From contig NZ_VEGI01000005.1 in assembly GCF_007679325.1 (NCBI RefSeq), positions 187,376 through 251,375 of the forward strand: a stretch of DNA of 64,000 bases, given 5' to 3'. Both the position numbers and the translations under genes were made by a program. Source of the DNA: Arthrobacter sp. U41. GTDB lineage: Bacteria; Actinomycetota; Actinomycetes; Actinomycetales; Micrococcaceae. Shown here piece after piece: positions 45,650 through 55,158 of the stretch (the first letter of the stretch is position 1; every line of letters starts with the position of its first letter). Under the pieces are notes generated by a model. It did no database searches. It saw only the letters and a program-made list of their open reading frames with translations, and was not told where the DNA came from.

Positions 45650-45715
45650 GCCCCCGCATCGGACTTCCGGCTCCGGCCGGGCCAACACAGGCGACAGGAA
45701 CAAAGGAGTTTCAGC

Positions 45716-46855
45716 ATGGCTGAACAAGAGATCAAAAAGGGCCTCGCCGGCGTCGTGGTGGACTACACCGCGGTCTCCAAGGTAAACCCGGATACCAATT
45801 CACTGCTGTACCGCGGCTATCCCGTGCAGGAGCTGGCCGCCAACTGCAGCTTCGAGGAAGTCGCCTACCTGCTGTGGAACGGCGAGCTGCCCACCCCGGA
45901 GCAGCTGGCGGAGTTTACGGCGCGGGAACGCGCGGGCCGCGCGATCGATCCGGTGGTGAAGCAGGTGGTGGACGCGTTGCCCACCACCTCCCACCCGATG
46001 GATGTCTGCCGCACGGCGGCGTCCGTCATGGGAGCACGGCACCCGCTCGCGGAGGACTCCTCGCGGGAGGCCAACATGGCCAAGGCGATTGACCTTTTCG
46101 CGGCGATGCCGGCGATTGTTGCCTACGACCAGCGCCGCCGGCACGGGCAGGATGTGGTGGAGCCCCGGGACGATCTGGGCTACTCCGCCAACTTCCTCTG
46201 GATGGCCTTCGGCGAGGAGCCTGTCCAGGAAGTCGTTGAGGCCTTCAACGTCTCGATGATCCTGTACGCCGAGCACTCCTTCAACGCCTCCACCTTCACG
46301 GCCCGTGTGATCACCTCGACGCTCTCGGACCTGCATTCGGCCGTGACCGGGGCGATCGGCGCGCTCAAGGGCCCGCTGCACGGCGGGGCGAACGAGGCCG
46401 TGATGCACACGTTCGACGAAATCGGCATCCGGCCGGAGGAGTCTTTGGAGGACGCCCACGTCCGGGCCAAGGCCTGGATGGAAGACGCCCTGGCCCACAA
46501 GAAGAAGGTCATGGGCTTCGGCCACCGTGTCTACAAGCACGGCGACTCCCGGGTGCCCACCATGAAGGCGGCCCTGGACAAGATGATCGCGCACTACGGC
46601 CGGCCGGAACTGCTGGGCCTGTACAACGGTCTGGAAACGGCGATGGACGAGGCTAAGGCCATCAAGCCGAACCTCGACTACCCGGCCGGACCCACGTACC
46701 ATCTGATGGGCTTCGACACTCCCACCTTCACTCCCCTGTTCGTCGCCAGCCGCATCACGGGCTGGACCGCGCACATCATGGAGCAGCTGGACTCGAACTC
46801 CCTGATCCGCCCGCTGAGCGAATACAACGGCGTTGAAGAACGGCACATGCCGTAA
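45716..46855 (+). CDS. prpC: 2-methylcitrate synthase PrpC
   Basis: A 379-residue citrate-synthase family enzyme that condenses propionyl-CoA with oxaloacetate. Active-site segments are LYAEHSFNASTFTARVI, GPLHGGANEAV and MGFGHRVYK. Its size and place after prpB mark it as PrpC instead of housekeeping citrate synthase. AAAGGAG lies upstream of ATG 45716. A strong terminator at 46871-46919 ends the operon. Confidence 0.95.
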   Translation: MAEQEIKKGLAGVVVDYTAVSKVNPDTNSLLYRGYPVQELAANCSFEEVAYLLWNGELPTPEQLAEFTARERAGRAIDPVVKQVVDALPTTSHPMDVCRTAASVMGARHPLAEDSSREANMAKAIDLFAAMPAIVAYDQRRRHGQDVVEPRDDLGYSANFLWMAFGEEPVQEVVEAFNVSMILYAEHSFNASTFTARVITSTLSDLHSAVTGAIGALKGPLHGGANEAVMHTFDEIGIRPEESLEDAHVRAKAWMEDALAHKKKVMGFGHRVYKHGDSRVPTMKAALDKMIAHYGRPELLGLYNGLETAMDEAKAIKPNLDYPAGPTYHLMGFDTPTFTPLFVASRITGWTAHIMEQLDSNSLIRPLSEYNGVEERHMP

Positions 46856-46870
46856 GCGCTTCGCGGCAGT

Positions 46871-46919
46871 AAAAAGCGCGGGCCGGCCACCTCTCAAAGG
46901 TGGCCGGCCCGCGCTTTTT
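46871..46919. terminator. Bidirectional rho-independent terminator after prpC
   Basis: A perfect 21-bp stem beginning AAAAAGCGCGGGCCGG, loop of 7 nt, ending in TTTTT on both strands. It serves prpC and the opposing gene at 46933. Confidence 0.95.
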
Positions 46920-46932
46920 GTTGCTTTTGCCG

Positions 46933-47802
46933 TTAGGGCTGCATCTGCAGGCTGACGATCATGGCCTTGAGCTTCCGGTAGTCCGGGCTCTGCATGTAGT
47001 CCTTGGCCTCGGCCATCGAGTTGAAGATGGGGTCATCGTTGTTCTGACTCTGGTAGGAACGGTCCGCGAAGATCAAGGTGCCCTTGGGAGCACCGGCCAC
47101 GAAAGAGTACATCAAGCAGCTGTCTTTGATTTCTCCGCTGTTTTTGTCGACCAGTCCAATCTGGTAGTCGAAGGCGCCCCCGCTGGCCCGCATGTCCAGC
47201 ACGCGGTAAGAAAACCGCACGCCGCTTGCCTTGGCCCACGGCGTATCCAGTGCCGGCGCGGTGTCTAACTCGGTCATTTTGTAGGTGCCCGCCCCGCAGG
47301 CGCCGCCAACTCCCCCGGTGGCGCCGTGGTAAAGCTCGGCCACCTGCATCCTGGCTTCATTGAAGACGATGATTTTGGTTCCCGGGTAGTCGGCAGGGCG
47401 GTCCGTGGTTTCTTCTACCGTCCAGCGCTCGGGCAAAGTGAACGAGACCCCGGCCGAAGCACTGACGTATCGCCCGTTTGGGGCTTCGCTGGACGCCTCC
47501 TCCGTTGCGGGTGCCGTTGCTGCCGACGGCGGCACGGCTACCGGCGTCGCGGTGGTGGGCGACGGCGTCGTCGTCAGGGAAGCGGAAGCTGTCGGTGCCA
47601 CCATAGTGGACGTCGGGGCCGCTGCGGGGGCCGGGTCTGTGGACCGGAAGTTACCGGCCACGGCAACACCCCCGGCGACGGCCGCCAGGGCGACGATAAC
47701 GACGGCAGCCGCCAGCGGCCAGCGCCGGCGCGCCCTGTTGTCCGTGGACAGTTCCTCGTCGTAGGAATCCGTGTCCGGAAGGTCGAGATTGTGCGAGTCC
47801 AT
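46933..47802 (-). CDS. Membrane-anchored hypothetical protein
   Basis: A 289-residue protein with a short acidic cytoplasmic head, one membrane helix (about residues 30-52), a Pro/Thr/Ala/Ser-rich linker to ~105, and an extracytoplasmic domain with two cysteines that could pair (GGACGAGTY and IKDSCLMYSF). The domain SASAGVSFTLPERWTVEETT recalls PsbP/Mog1-like lipoprotein domains, but I do not assign a function. It stands alone, facing prpC across the terminator. Confidence 0.7.
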   Translation of the reverse strand: MDSHNLDLPDTDSYDEELSTDNRARRRWPLAAAVVIVALAAVAGGVAVAGNFRSTDPAPAAAPTSTMVAPTASASLTTTPSPTTATPVAVPPSAATAPATEEASSEAPNGRYVSASAGVSFTLPERWTVEETTDRPADYPGTKIIVFNEARMQVAELYHGATGGVGGACGAGTYKMTELDTAPALDTPWAKASGVRFSYRVLDMRASGGAFDYQIGLVDKNSGEIKDSCLMYSFVAGAPKGTLIFADRSYQSQNNDDPIFNSMAEAKDYMQSPDYRKLKAMIVSLQMQP

Positions 47803-47974
47803 GCCCTGCCCCCAATTGGTCCGTGTGCCGCCTGCTGCCGGGCGAAGGTGGTGCGTGGCCGGCCGCGGCGCGATGTTCGAGCCTCAGGCTACTGCACAAG
47901 CCGCGGCATTCCCGGCATCACGATTCGAGTCGCGGAAATGGTGGGCGCGGAAGTTGTCGGCTCGGAAGCCCTGC

Positions 47975-48463
47975 TCAGCCCGGCGCGGATGGATAGCGGA
48001 TCGAGGCGACCGTTTCGTTGTCTCCATTGAGAACCACCACGACGTCGATCGTCTCGCCGGCCAGCGCCGGCGGCAGCCAGTGCTCCGCGTCCTGCCACAT
48101 GCGGTGCAGCGGAAGCGCGTCGACGTCGAACCACTCGGGCGTGATCTCCGGGCTTTCGGCGGGTTCGCCTTTCCACCGCCGGGTGGTGAACAGCCGGCAG
48201 GACATGTTCCATTCCGGCCGGGCGGGAAAGTTGAACTCGACGACGCCGGCGTGCACCAGGTCCGCCTGCAGCACTACGACCCCGGCCTCTTCCCAGACCT
48301 CGCGGACCACGGCTTCGGCATCGCTCTCCCCCGGCTCCACGTGGCCGCCGATGCCGACGATCTTGCCGGTGCCGAAGCCGGTCCTCTTCAGGCCCAGCAA
48401 AACCTCTGTGCCGTTCTCCGCGTCACGGAGCAGGAAGCAGAGGGTGACCGGCGTGAACGTCAT
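47975..48463 (-). CDS. Nudix hydrolase, MutT/MTH1-like 8-oxo-dGTP diphosphatase
   Basis: A 162-residue Nudix enzyme. The box GGHVEPGESDAEAVVREVWEEAG is complete, with the metal-binding REVWEE core. The flanking LLGLKRTGFGTGKIVGIGG and the downstream EWNMSCRLFTTRRWKG segment resemble MTH1-type 8-oxo-dGTP diphosphatases, which clean the nucleotide pool. ATG 48463 is chosen because AAGGTG lies 9 nt upstream; the longer frame to 48595 adds low-complexity residues. Confidence 0.85.
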   Translation of the reverse strand: MTFTPVTLCFLLRDAENGTEVLLGLKRTGFGTGKIVGIGGHVEPGESDAEAVVREVWEEAGVVVLQADLVHAGVVEFNFPARPEWNMSCRLFTTRRWKGEPAESPEITPEWFDVDALPLHRMWQDAEHWLPPALAGETIDVVVVLNGDNETVASIRYPSAPG

Positions 48464-48591
48464 GTGATTCACCTTATCGCCGCTGCCGGATGTCACAGCC
48501 ATCAGGGCGCCGGGCCGGGGTGCGGGCTGCCGGGTTGCCCGGCTGCGGGGTTGCCCGGCTGGGGCTGTGGCCGAGGCAATCAACTTTTCGA

Positions 48592-50295
48592 TCACACGTA
48601 TTCGAGCAGGAGGTCGTCCGGGTAGCTGTCAGCAAGGCTCGCTGACCAGCCCCGATCGCCCGTCTGCGCAGCGGGCGGTGGATGTGCGGCCGTGAATCGG
48701 TACCACTCAGGGAAGGGGTCCTGTGGCAATGCCGGATCGTGGTCCCAGACGGGATCAGGGGGAATACCCCGGTCTGGCCAGTGGGGTGGTTCCAGGTCCT
48801 GGTGTTCGCTGGGGTAGGTCCGGCCGGACGGTGAGATCCATCCCGGAGGTTCGTCCTTGGTGGCCTTGGTGGGGGTCCAGGCTGATCCGTGTTTGAGGTG
48901 GTGGTGTTTGCGGCAGGGCTGTCCCAGGTTCGAGATGCCGGTGGTGCCGCCGTCGGCCCAGGCCAGGAGATGGTCCGCCTCGTTATCCAGGGACGGGTTG
49001 TTGCAGCCCGGGAAGGAGCACTTGCCGTCGCGGAGCCGGAGCCATTGCCGCAGGGCCTTCGTGACACGGTAGCTGGTCCGGCCGATTTCCAGCGGCGCCC
49101 CGTCCCGCGGGTCTATCAGAACCCGGTGGAACGAGTCGGCGCCGTCGGCGACCAGCCGGCGCGCCATCGACGGTGGGATCGGCCCGTACCCGTCCAGCAT
49201 CGCCGGTTCCTCCGTGAGGCCTAGCAGCGACAGCACCGGGACGGTGACCAAGACCTGCGCCCGCGGGACCGGCACACCCCCGCTCGGACAGCCGCCCGCA
49301 CCACCCAGCCCGGTCCGGCCGCCGGCGCCGCTCAACGTTTCCGCGCTCATGCCGGTCCCGGCTCCGCCGTTGCCGGCCGGTCGGCCCGCGCCGGGACCTG
49401 CGATTCCGCCGGACGTCCCGGCACCGGCCCTCCCGCAGCCGGTGCCGCTGTCGTCGAGTCCGGCGGTGAGGAGCCAGGTCGCGGCGACGTCGGCGCGGAG
49501 CTGGGTCAGGGTCCTGTCCTCGCCCGGACCCTGCAGGGCCCGGGCCGCGGCGGTGGTCCGTTCAAAAATCCCCGCGGCGGTGTCGGCCGGGAGGTACGCG
49601 TTGAGCCAGGCCATGCCGTCCCGGTCCGGAACGAACTCCACCCGCCGGTCCGCGGCACACTTCTTATGGCGTTTCTCGATGCTCACCGGGTGGTGGCGTT
49701 CGCGCCAGGTGCGTGCCTTCACCCGGAACCGGGCCGGCACCAGCTCCCCGGCCCGGAACCCCCGGGCCGGATCCGATACGTCCGGGTCCAGGAAATGCGC
49801 CTCCAGCCCCGCCGCCCCTACCGGATCAAGATTCGCTGTTTCATCCACCATGATCCGGGCGTGCTGCCAGGAAATCGTCCCGGCCTCCAGGGCACCCAGG
49901 GTCAGCGGCAGCGCCGTCGTCAACACCTGAGCGTCAGACAAAAGGGCTCCGGCGGACCGTTCGCTGACCGTCAGCACACACGCAACTTCGGCGACCACGG
50001 CCATCTCCTGCGCGGTGCGTTCCTGCGGCGACGCCACCAGCGGAGCCAACGCCGCGACGGCCGCCGCGTACTCCGCAGCCAGCCGGACCTTCACCGCCGC
50101 CGCCCGGGCCTCCAGCCGCGCCACCTCGGCCATCCCCTCCAAGCACGCATCCGCCAACTCCCGCAACAGATCAGCATCAGGCAAATCAGCGCGTTCCTCC
50201 GCTGCCTTGATCAAAGCAGTCAGCGCAGCAACGGACGCGGTCACGGCGTCCACCGCCTCCCGGCATTTCGCACTCCACTCTGCCCTGCTTTCCAC
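48592..50295 (-). CDS. DUF222 and HNH endonuclease domain protein
   Basis: A 567-residue protein with a long helical N-terminal DUF222 region (about 1-300), a Gly-rich linker (about 300-345), and a C-terminal HNH domain: CSFPGCNNPSLDNEADHLLA with HHHLKHG after it, giving the zinc-binding CxxC and catalytic His. Such proteins (13E12 repeat type in mycobacteria) occur in many copies in actinobacteria and behave like mobile or selfish genes; their biological role is unclear. No intein or transposase is beside it. Confidence 0.88.
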   Translation of the reverse strand: MESRAEWSAKCREAVDAVTASVAALTALIKAAEERADLPDADLLRELADACLEGMAEVARLEARAAAVKVRLAAEYAAAVAALAPLVASPQERTAQEMAVVAEVACVLTVSERSAGALLSDAQVLTTALPLTLGALEAGTISWQHARIMVDETANLDPVGAAGLEAHFLDPDVSDPARGFRAGELVPARFRVKARTWRERHHPVSIEKRHKKCAADRRVEFVPDRDGMAWLNAYLPADTAAGIFERTTAAARALQGPGEDRTLTQLRADVAATWLLTAGLDDSGTGCGRAGAGTSGGIAGPGAGRPAGNGGAGTGMSAETLSGAGGRTGLGGAGGCPSGGVPVPRAQVLVTVPVLSLLGLTEEPAMLDGYGPIPPSMARRLVADGADSFHRVLIDPRDGAPLEIGRTSYRVTKALRQWLRLRDGKCSFPGCNNPSLDNEADHLLAWADGGTTGISNLGQPCRKHHHLKHGSAWTPTKATKDEPPGWISPSGRTYPSEHQDLEPPHWPDRGIPPDPVWDHDPALPQDPFPEWYRFTAAHPPPAAQTGDRGWSASLADSYPDDLLLEYV

Positions 50296-50443
50296 ACTCT
50301 TATGATCCCGCGAGGCACCGACAATTTAGTGATGACGTCCGCGATGCTGAAGCACGCCCCCTCCCGGCCAAGCCGGGAATTTCACAGACTCCCCCGGCCA
50401 GCCTTCTGCCATCAACGGGTCGGCGTTCTTGCGGACCGCGGTT

Positions 50444-52672
50444 TCATTCGAAGCGTGTAGCCGTCATTGGGGAAGTGCCCCTGATGAGACCGAATGTCGC
50501 GGTGACCGCTCCGAGGGCCAGGAGCAGGCTGAGGCCCAGCGCCATGAAGTAACCGGGCTCCGGCCAGGTCATCTGGTAGGTGTCGTCGATGAAGGTCACC
50601 ATCAGCCAGGCCACGAGGAACCCGAGGCCGACCGAGAGCAGCAGCACGGTCAGGAGCGGGACGGCTGCTTCACGGGTGATGATCCGGCGCAGGACGAAGA
50701 CCGGCATCCCCATCAGCCGCATCAGACCGAGAACTCGCTTCCGGTCCAGAACGGCCGAGGCGGTGGCGACGGCCAGGGACAGGCCGGCGATAGCGATCGC
50801 GACAAACATGCCGAGGTAGGCGAGCACCGCCAGGCCTTGAATCAGGCGGGTGCTTGATTGCAGTCCTGCGTCCAAGGTGGAGGTGGCGGAATGTGCTGTA
50901 ACACCTGAGTTATTCAAGAGTGTCCGGGCACGGTCCATGGCCTCAGGGGTCCCGTCGGTACCGAGCACAATCACGACCGGCACCATTCCGTCCAGGTTGG
51001 CGGCGGGCGCGGGGCTCAGTGCCAGCGGCTGCGTTGTCCAGTCGTAGAGGAACGAGGCATCGACGGCGACGGTCTCTGTTGCCGGGACGTCCTCGAATCC
51101 GAGGCCGGGGGCGTCCGCGGCACGAAGATAGATTTCAGGGCCGGCATCCGGTCCGGAGAGCGCTCCGGGACCGAAGCCGACGGTGGCGCTCAGGATTCCG
51201 GAGAGTTCCCTGGCCTTGCGGGTGGCGTCCTCGGCCTGGGCAGGGGTGTGTCCGGCGTTCACGGTGGCGTGGAGGCTGGTGGGCTGGAGCAGGCCCGGCC
51301 GGGCAGGAGGGACCTCAGTGGACTCGATGATGCTGGATCCTCCAGCGAAGACAGAGACGACAAACACGGCGATCACGAGCCCTGATACGGAACGGAACGT
51401 CGCCACCGGGGTCTGCTGCATCCGGCTGGCGGCAATAACGGCCGACGCGCTCCGCGCCTGGCGCAGCCCGATCCGGCTCGCGAGGCGGGTCAGCCAGGGG
51501 CCGATGATCACGATGCCGACGAGGATCAGCAAAAAGCCAACGATAAGGAGCGGTGATTCCAGCCAATGCCTCACCTTCAGGACCCGGATCATAAGTACAG
51601 CCGCGATCATGGCAGCCAGGCCCGCGAACAAGGGCATGGACCGCCACATCGTGGGGGTTTTTTCGTGTATGGCCCGCGTCACGCCCAGAGGGCCGATTCC
51701 TGCACGGGCCGTGCGATGCGCAGCCACGAGTGCCGAGGCGGCGAACACCACGGCGACGACGACGACGGCGGCCGCCCAGCCGGTGGTCAGATCCGCGGCG
51801 AACATCCTGGTGCCGTTGACGGGTATCTGCGCGGCAGCCGGCCTCAGCAGAATGGCCAATCCGACGCCGAGCACCGCACCGATCAGACTGGGAACAGAGG
51901 TTTCGACGGCGGCGATCCGCCAGACAACCTGTGGGGATGCGCCGATGAGGCGCAGGGTCGCGAAGCGTTCCCGGCGCTGGGCAGCCCCCAAGCCGGTGAC
52001 AATGCTGATCAGGAGAAGGACGGGGAAGAACACTGCAATGGCGCCGATGGACAGCACAGTGTTGTAGGCGGCCGCGCTGCCACCGTAAGCGTTGGTGGTG
52101 AAGTCTGATACCAGGAAAGCCCGACCGTTCTGGCGGAGGTCGGCTTCCGGTGCTCCCGTGACGACGATCAGGGAATCCGGTCCGGGCAAAGCGGCCTCGT
52201 CGATCGTGCCGGCAAACGACCCGAAACGGTCGCCGAGTTCATCCCGCGGCGTTGACTCGATCAGGCGCTGCAGGGCCGGGGATGCATAGTAGCGGCCCGG
52301 TTCCGGAGGGTGGCCGATCCCGGGGATCTTGACGGTAGTCGAGCCCAGGGCCGCGACGTCGCGGCGGCTGATCAGCTGGTCACGGAAGACCTCCGCAGGG
52401 TTGGCCTCCATGAGCACCGTGTCTGCGGTCAGCGGCACCTGTGCCCCCGGTCCTGCAGTCGTGGGATCCTCCGTTGGCGAGGCGGCCACGGAGGGACTCC
52501 CGGTTTCGCGCAGCCAGGCACCGCGGTCGTCACGTGCGCTCAGGCCGTTGGCGCCACCCCACAGCAGCAGCAACAGGCACACGCCGGCGGCAACCCCGCC
52601 AGCGATTCCGGTGAGCCGGCCGTAGGCGGACCGGCTGCCAACGACTGCCAGTTTGAGCAAACCAGGATTCAC
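50444..52672 (-). CDS. ABC transporter permease (FtsX/MacB-type)
   Basis: A 742-residue membrane protein of the FtsX-like permease group with about ten membrane helices in two halves: one near the N-terminus, a large extracytoplasmic loop, three helices around 215-320, others near 350-430, and a final set after 620. The GTG start overlaps the stop of the ATPase gene by 4 nt. Large MacB-like permeases paired with LolD-type ATPases often export peptides or sense antimicrobials. Substrate unknown. PadR control is suggested by the operon. Confidence 0.85.
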   Translation of the reverse strand: MNPGLLKLAVVGSRSAYGRLTGIAGGVAAGVCLLLLLWGGANGLSARDDRGAWLRETGSPSVAASPTEDPTTAGPGAQVPLTADTVLMEANPAEVFRDQLISRRDVAALGSTTVKIPGIGHPPEPGRYYASPALQRLIESTPRDELGDRFGSFAGTIDEAALPGPDSLIVVTGAPEADLRQNGRAFLVSDFTTNAYGGSAAAYNTVLSIGAIAVFFPVLLLISIVTGLGAAQRRERFATLRLIGASPQVVWRIAAVETSVPSLIGAVLGVGLAILLRPAAAQIPVNGTRMFAADLTTGWAAAVVVVAVVFAASALVAAHRTARAGIGPLGVTRAIHEKTPTMWRSMPLFAGLAAMIAAVLMIRVLKVRHWLESPLLIVGFLLILVGIVIIGPWLTRLASRIGLRQARSASAVIAASRMQQTPVATFRSVSGLVIAVFVVSVFAGGSSIIESTEVPPARPGLLQPTSLHATVNAGHTPAQAEDATRKARELSGILSATVGFGPGALSGPDAGPEIYLRAADAPGLGFEDVPATETVAVDASFLYDWTTQPLALSPAPAANLDGMVPVVIVLGTDGTPEAMDRARTLLNNSGVTAHSATSTLDAGLQSSTRLIQGLAVLAYLGMFVAIAIAGLSLAVATASAVLDRKRVLGLMRLMGMPVFVLRRIITREAAVPLLTVLLLSVGLGFLVAWLMVTFIDDTYQMTWPEPGYFMALGLSLLLALGAVTATFGLIRGTSPMTATRFE

Positions 52673-53382
52673 GCGGACACCCGGTATCCGGCGCCGATGG
52701 CGCCGTCGCGCACGATGACTTCCCGGTCCGCGTAGGCGGCGGTGCGCGCGTCGTGGGTGATCATCACCACGGTGGTTCCCGCTTCGCGGACAAGGTCGAG
52801 CATCAGCGTCAGGACATTCTCTGAAGCGAGGGAATCCAGCGAACCCGTGGGCTCATCGGCGAACAGCACGGCTGGGGACGTCACCAGCGCCCGGGCGACA
52901 GCGACGCGCTGGGCCTGGCCTCCTGACAGTTCACCGGGGAGCTTGGCGCCTATCCCCTCCAGGCCAAGGCGTTCCAGCAGCTCCGTGGATCGGCGCTGCG
53001 CCTCCGGCCGCCGCGTCCCGGACAGGAGCAGCGGGATGCTGACGTTATCCACCGCAGTTAGTTCCGGCAGCAGCTGGCCGAACTGGAAGACGAACCCGAA
53101 ATCGGTCAGGCGCAACCGGGCCCGTTTCGGCTCACCGAGGGAACTGATCCCCATCGGGGCCAGCTCTGCGGGACGGTAGGTCACCGAACCGCCGTCGGGC
53201 ACCAAAACACCGGCCAGGCAGTGCAGCAGTGTGGACTTGCCGGACCCGGACGGGCCCGTTACTGCGAGTACCTCCCCTGTATGGACGTCAAGGTCGATGC
53301 CCCGCAACGCCTCGGTCTGTCCGAAGGAGTGGTGCAGGCCGCGGGCACTGAGGATGGGCACTGCGGTGTCGTTGGTGCTCAT
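52669..53382 (-). CDS. ABC transporter ATP-binding protein (LolD/MacB-type)
   Basis: A 237-residue ATPase with Walker A GPSGSGKST, Q-loop region FGFVFQFGQLLPEL, signature LSGGQAQRVAVARAL, Walker B VLFADEPTGSLDS and switch His in MITHD. ATG 53382 overlaps the PadR stop by 4 nt, and GAAGGAG lies 12 nt upstream. It energises the permease encoded immediately downstream. The three genes padR-ATPase-permease form one coupled operon. Confidence 0.93.
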   Translation of the reverse strand: MSTNDTAVPILSARGLHHSFGQTEALRGIDLDVHTGEVLAVTGPSGSGKSTLLHCLAGVLVPDGGSVTYRPAELAPMGISSLGEPKRARLRLTDFGFVFQFGQLLPELTAVDNVSIPLLLSGTRRPEAQRRSTELLERLGLEGIGAKLPGELSGGQAQRVAVARALVTSPAVLFADEPTGSLDSLASENVLTLMLDLVREAGTTVVMITHDARTAAYADREVIVRDGAIGAGYRVSA

Positions 53383-53906
53383 GCGCTCTGGAGCTCCTTC
53401 TTGAGTTGGGCCAAGCGGGCGCTGGTGAGGTCGATCCAGCGGAGGTCGGCTTCGATGTGGAACAGACCGTGGTCGCACACCAGGACCCGCAGCAGGTCCG
53501 CATCCTTCTTCAGCCGGGTCAGTTCCCGCATCCGCGCCATGTGTTCACTTCGCTGCACGTCGAGCAGCCGGTCCGCGTCGTCGTCAAGCAGCAGAGCGAT
53601 CACGGTCTTGGCAAAGAGGTTGCTTTGCAGGGACTCCGAGGGAACGTCAGGAGTAAACAGCCACTCGCGCACCCTGTCCTGGCCGGCCACGGTGATCTCG
53701 TACTTCTTGCGGTCCGGACCGCCTCCGGTCTCCTCCCCGAGGGCCCGGATCAGCTCGTCGCGGACCATGCGGGCCAGGGTCGAATACACCTGCCCGAAGG
53801 CCAAGGCCTTGCCGGCTCCAAAGTAGCGGTCATAGGAGTGCTTCAGGTCGTAGCCGTAGCTCGGCTCGCGGCCCAGGAGGCCCAACAGGGTGATGGAGTT
53901 GTTCAC
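53379..53906 (-). CDS. PadR family transcriptional regulator
   Basis: A 175-residue PadR-type repressor. The winged helix LLGLLGREPSYGYDLKHSYD, then FGQVYSTLARMVRDELI, with the YEITVAGQDRVREWL wing, is followed by a helical dimerisation domain. Such regulators often control a co-transcribed ABC exporter and respond to its substrate. A dyad ACACT-N8-AGTGT at 53919-53936, directly before the gene, is a likely autoregulatory operator. Confidence 0.9.
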   Translation of the reverse strand: MNNSITLLGLLGREPSYGYDLKHSYDRYFGAGKALAFGQVYSTLARMVRDELIRALGEETGGGPDRKKYEITVAGQDRVREWLFTPDVPSESLQSNLFAKTVIALLLDDDADRLLDVQRSEHMARMRELTRLKKDADLLRVLVCDHGLFHIEADLRWIDLTSARLAQLKKELQSA

Positions 53907-53918
53907 GCTTCAATCTAT

Positions 53919-53936
53919 ACACTGAGCTCATAGTGT
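53919..53936. promoter_or_regulatory. Putative PadR operator
   Basis: ACACT-GAGCTCAT-AGTGT, an inverted repeat 13 bp before the PadR start. PadR sites typically are short dyads separated by 8 nt, and this spacing agrees. Confidence 0.55.
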
Positions 53937-54120
53937 GACGCCAGCGTCGCATCCCCAAGACTCTGCCGTGTCGTGGCGAGGACGCGGCAGCCAGGAAAGG
54001 GCTTGGGGTTAGGCCACCCCGCCAGGTCCTGCCGGCCGCTTGTCCGACGGGGTTCCCGTGTTTTGCAGTGCTAGGCGTGGTCAGCCCCGGCCCAGGCCGG
54101 CGAAACCGGTGGAACGCGGC

Positions 54121-55158
54121 TTAACCCAGCGCCCGCGGATGCGCGGCGGCGTAGATCTCGCGCAGGGTGTCGGCGGTGACCAGGGTGTAGACCTGCGTGG
54201 TGGTCACGGAAGCGTGGCCCAGCAGCTCCTGCACAACCCGGACGTCTGCCCCGCCCTCCAGCAGGTGGGTGGCGAAGGAGTGCCGCAGCGTGTGCGGCGA
54301 GACGTCTTTGGTGATGTTGGCCTTCTCCGCGGCCGTCTTGAGGATGGTCCAGGCGCTCTGCCGGCTTATCCGTCCTCCGCGGGCATTCAGAAACAGGGCG
54401 GGCGTACCTTTGCCCTTGGCGGCCAGCAGCGGCCGGCCACGGACCAGGTAGGCGTCCAAGGCGCGGGCCCCGAACGAACCGAGCGGCACCAGCCGCTCCT
54501 TGGACCCCTTGCCGAAGAGCCGCACAATGGCCGGGCCGGGTTCGTTTTCCTCGCCGGGCGCGGGCAGCGAGATGTCGTCGACGTCGAGTCCCACGGCCTC
54601 GCTGATGCGCGCGCCGGTGGAATAGAGGAACTCCAGCAACGCCCGGTCACGCAGTCCGGTGGCCGTGTCGGTTCCTGCCGCCTCCAGGATCCTGGTGACC
54701 TCATCGACGCTGATGGCCTTGGGCAGTCGTTTGCCGGGCATGGGCGGGTGGACATCACTGGCCGGGTCGGTGGGAGTGACGCCTTCGAGTGCCCAGAATT
54801 TGTGGAGTCCCCGCACGGCCACCACGGTCCTGGCTGCCGACCGGACACCCAGTGCCGAGCCGCCGTCGGATCCGTCGGACAATGCCTGGACGAAGCCGGT
54901 GACGTCGTGCCGGGTGATCTCGGCGGGGCGTTGGCGCCCCGCGTGGGCGAGGTACCTGGCGTAGCGGGCCAGGTCCCGCCGGTACGCGGAGAGGGTGTTG
55001 GCCGCAAGCCCGCGCTCCACGCCCATATGCTGCAAGTAATCCGTCATGGCGCGGTCTACCGCTGTCTGCGCCCGGGCGGGCGGCTGTCCCGATTCGGCTG
55101 TCTCCGCCGGGCCGGGTGCCGGGAGCTGCGCAGGTTCGGCAGTCAGCGGTTCCACCAT
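54121..55158 (-). CDS. xerD: Tyrosine recombinase XerD
   Basis: A 345-residue tyrosine recombinase for chromosome dimer resolution. An N-terminal SAM-like core-binding domain ([20 protein letters not shown]) leads to the catalytic domain, with the Arg in [36 protein letters not shown] giving the R-H-R-H-Y set. ATG 55158 shares bases with the Nudix stop (TGATG); GTG 55185 is an alternative. From actinobacterial gene order it should be followed by parA-scpA-scpB, but those genes lie 31 kb away. Confidence 0.93.
   Translation of the reverse strand: MVEPLTAEPAQLPAPGPAETAESGQPPARAQTAVDRAMTDYLQHMGVERGLAANTLSAYRRDLARYARYLAHAGRQRPAEITRHDVTGFVQALSDGSDGGSALGVRSAARTVVAVRGLHKFWALEGVTPTDPASDVHPPMPGKRLPKAISVDEVTRILEAAGTDTATGLRDRALLEFLYSTGARISEAVGLDVDDISLPAPGEENEPGPAIVRLFGKGSKERLVPLGSFGARALDAYLVRGRPLLAAKGKGTPALFLNARGGRISRQSAWTILKTAAEKANITKDVSPHTLRHSFATHLLEGGADVRVVQELLGHASVTTTQVYTLVTADTLREIYAAAHPRALG

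Noticed and set aside
48532..48561. 16-bp-period direct repeat GGGTTGCCCGGCTG upstream of the Nudix gene
   Set aside because: Only two copies of GC-rich low-complexity DNA; no feature could be supported.
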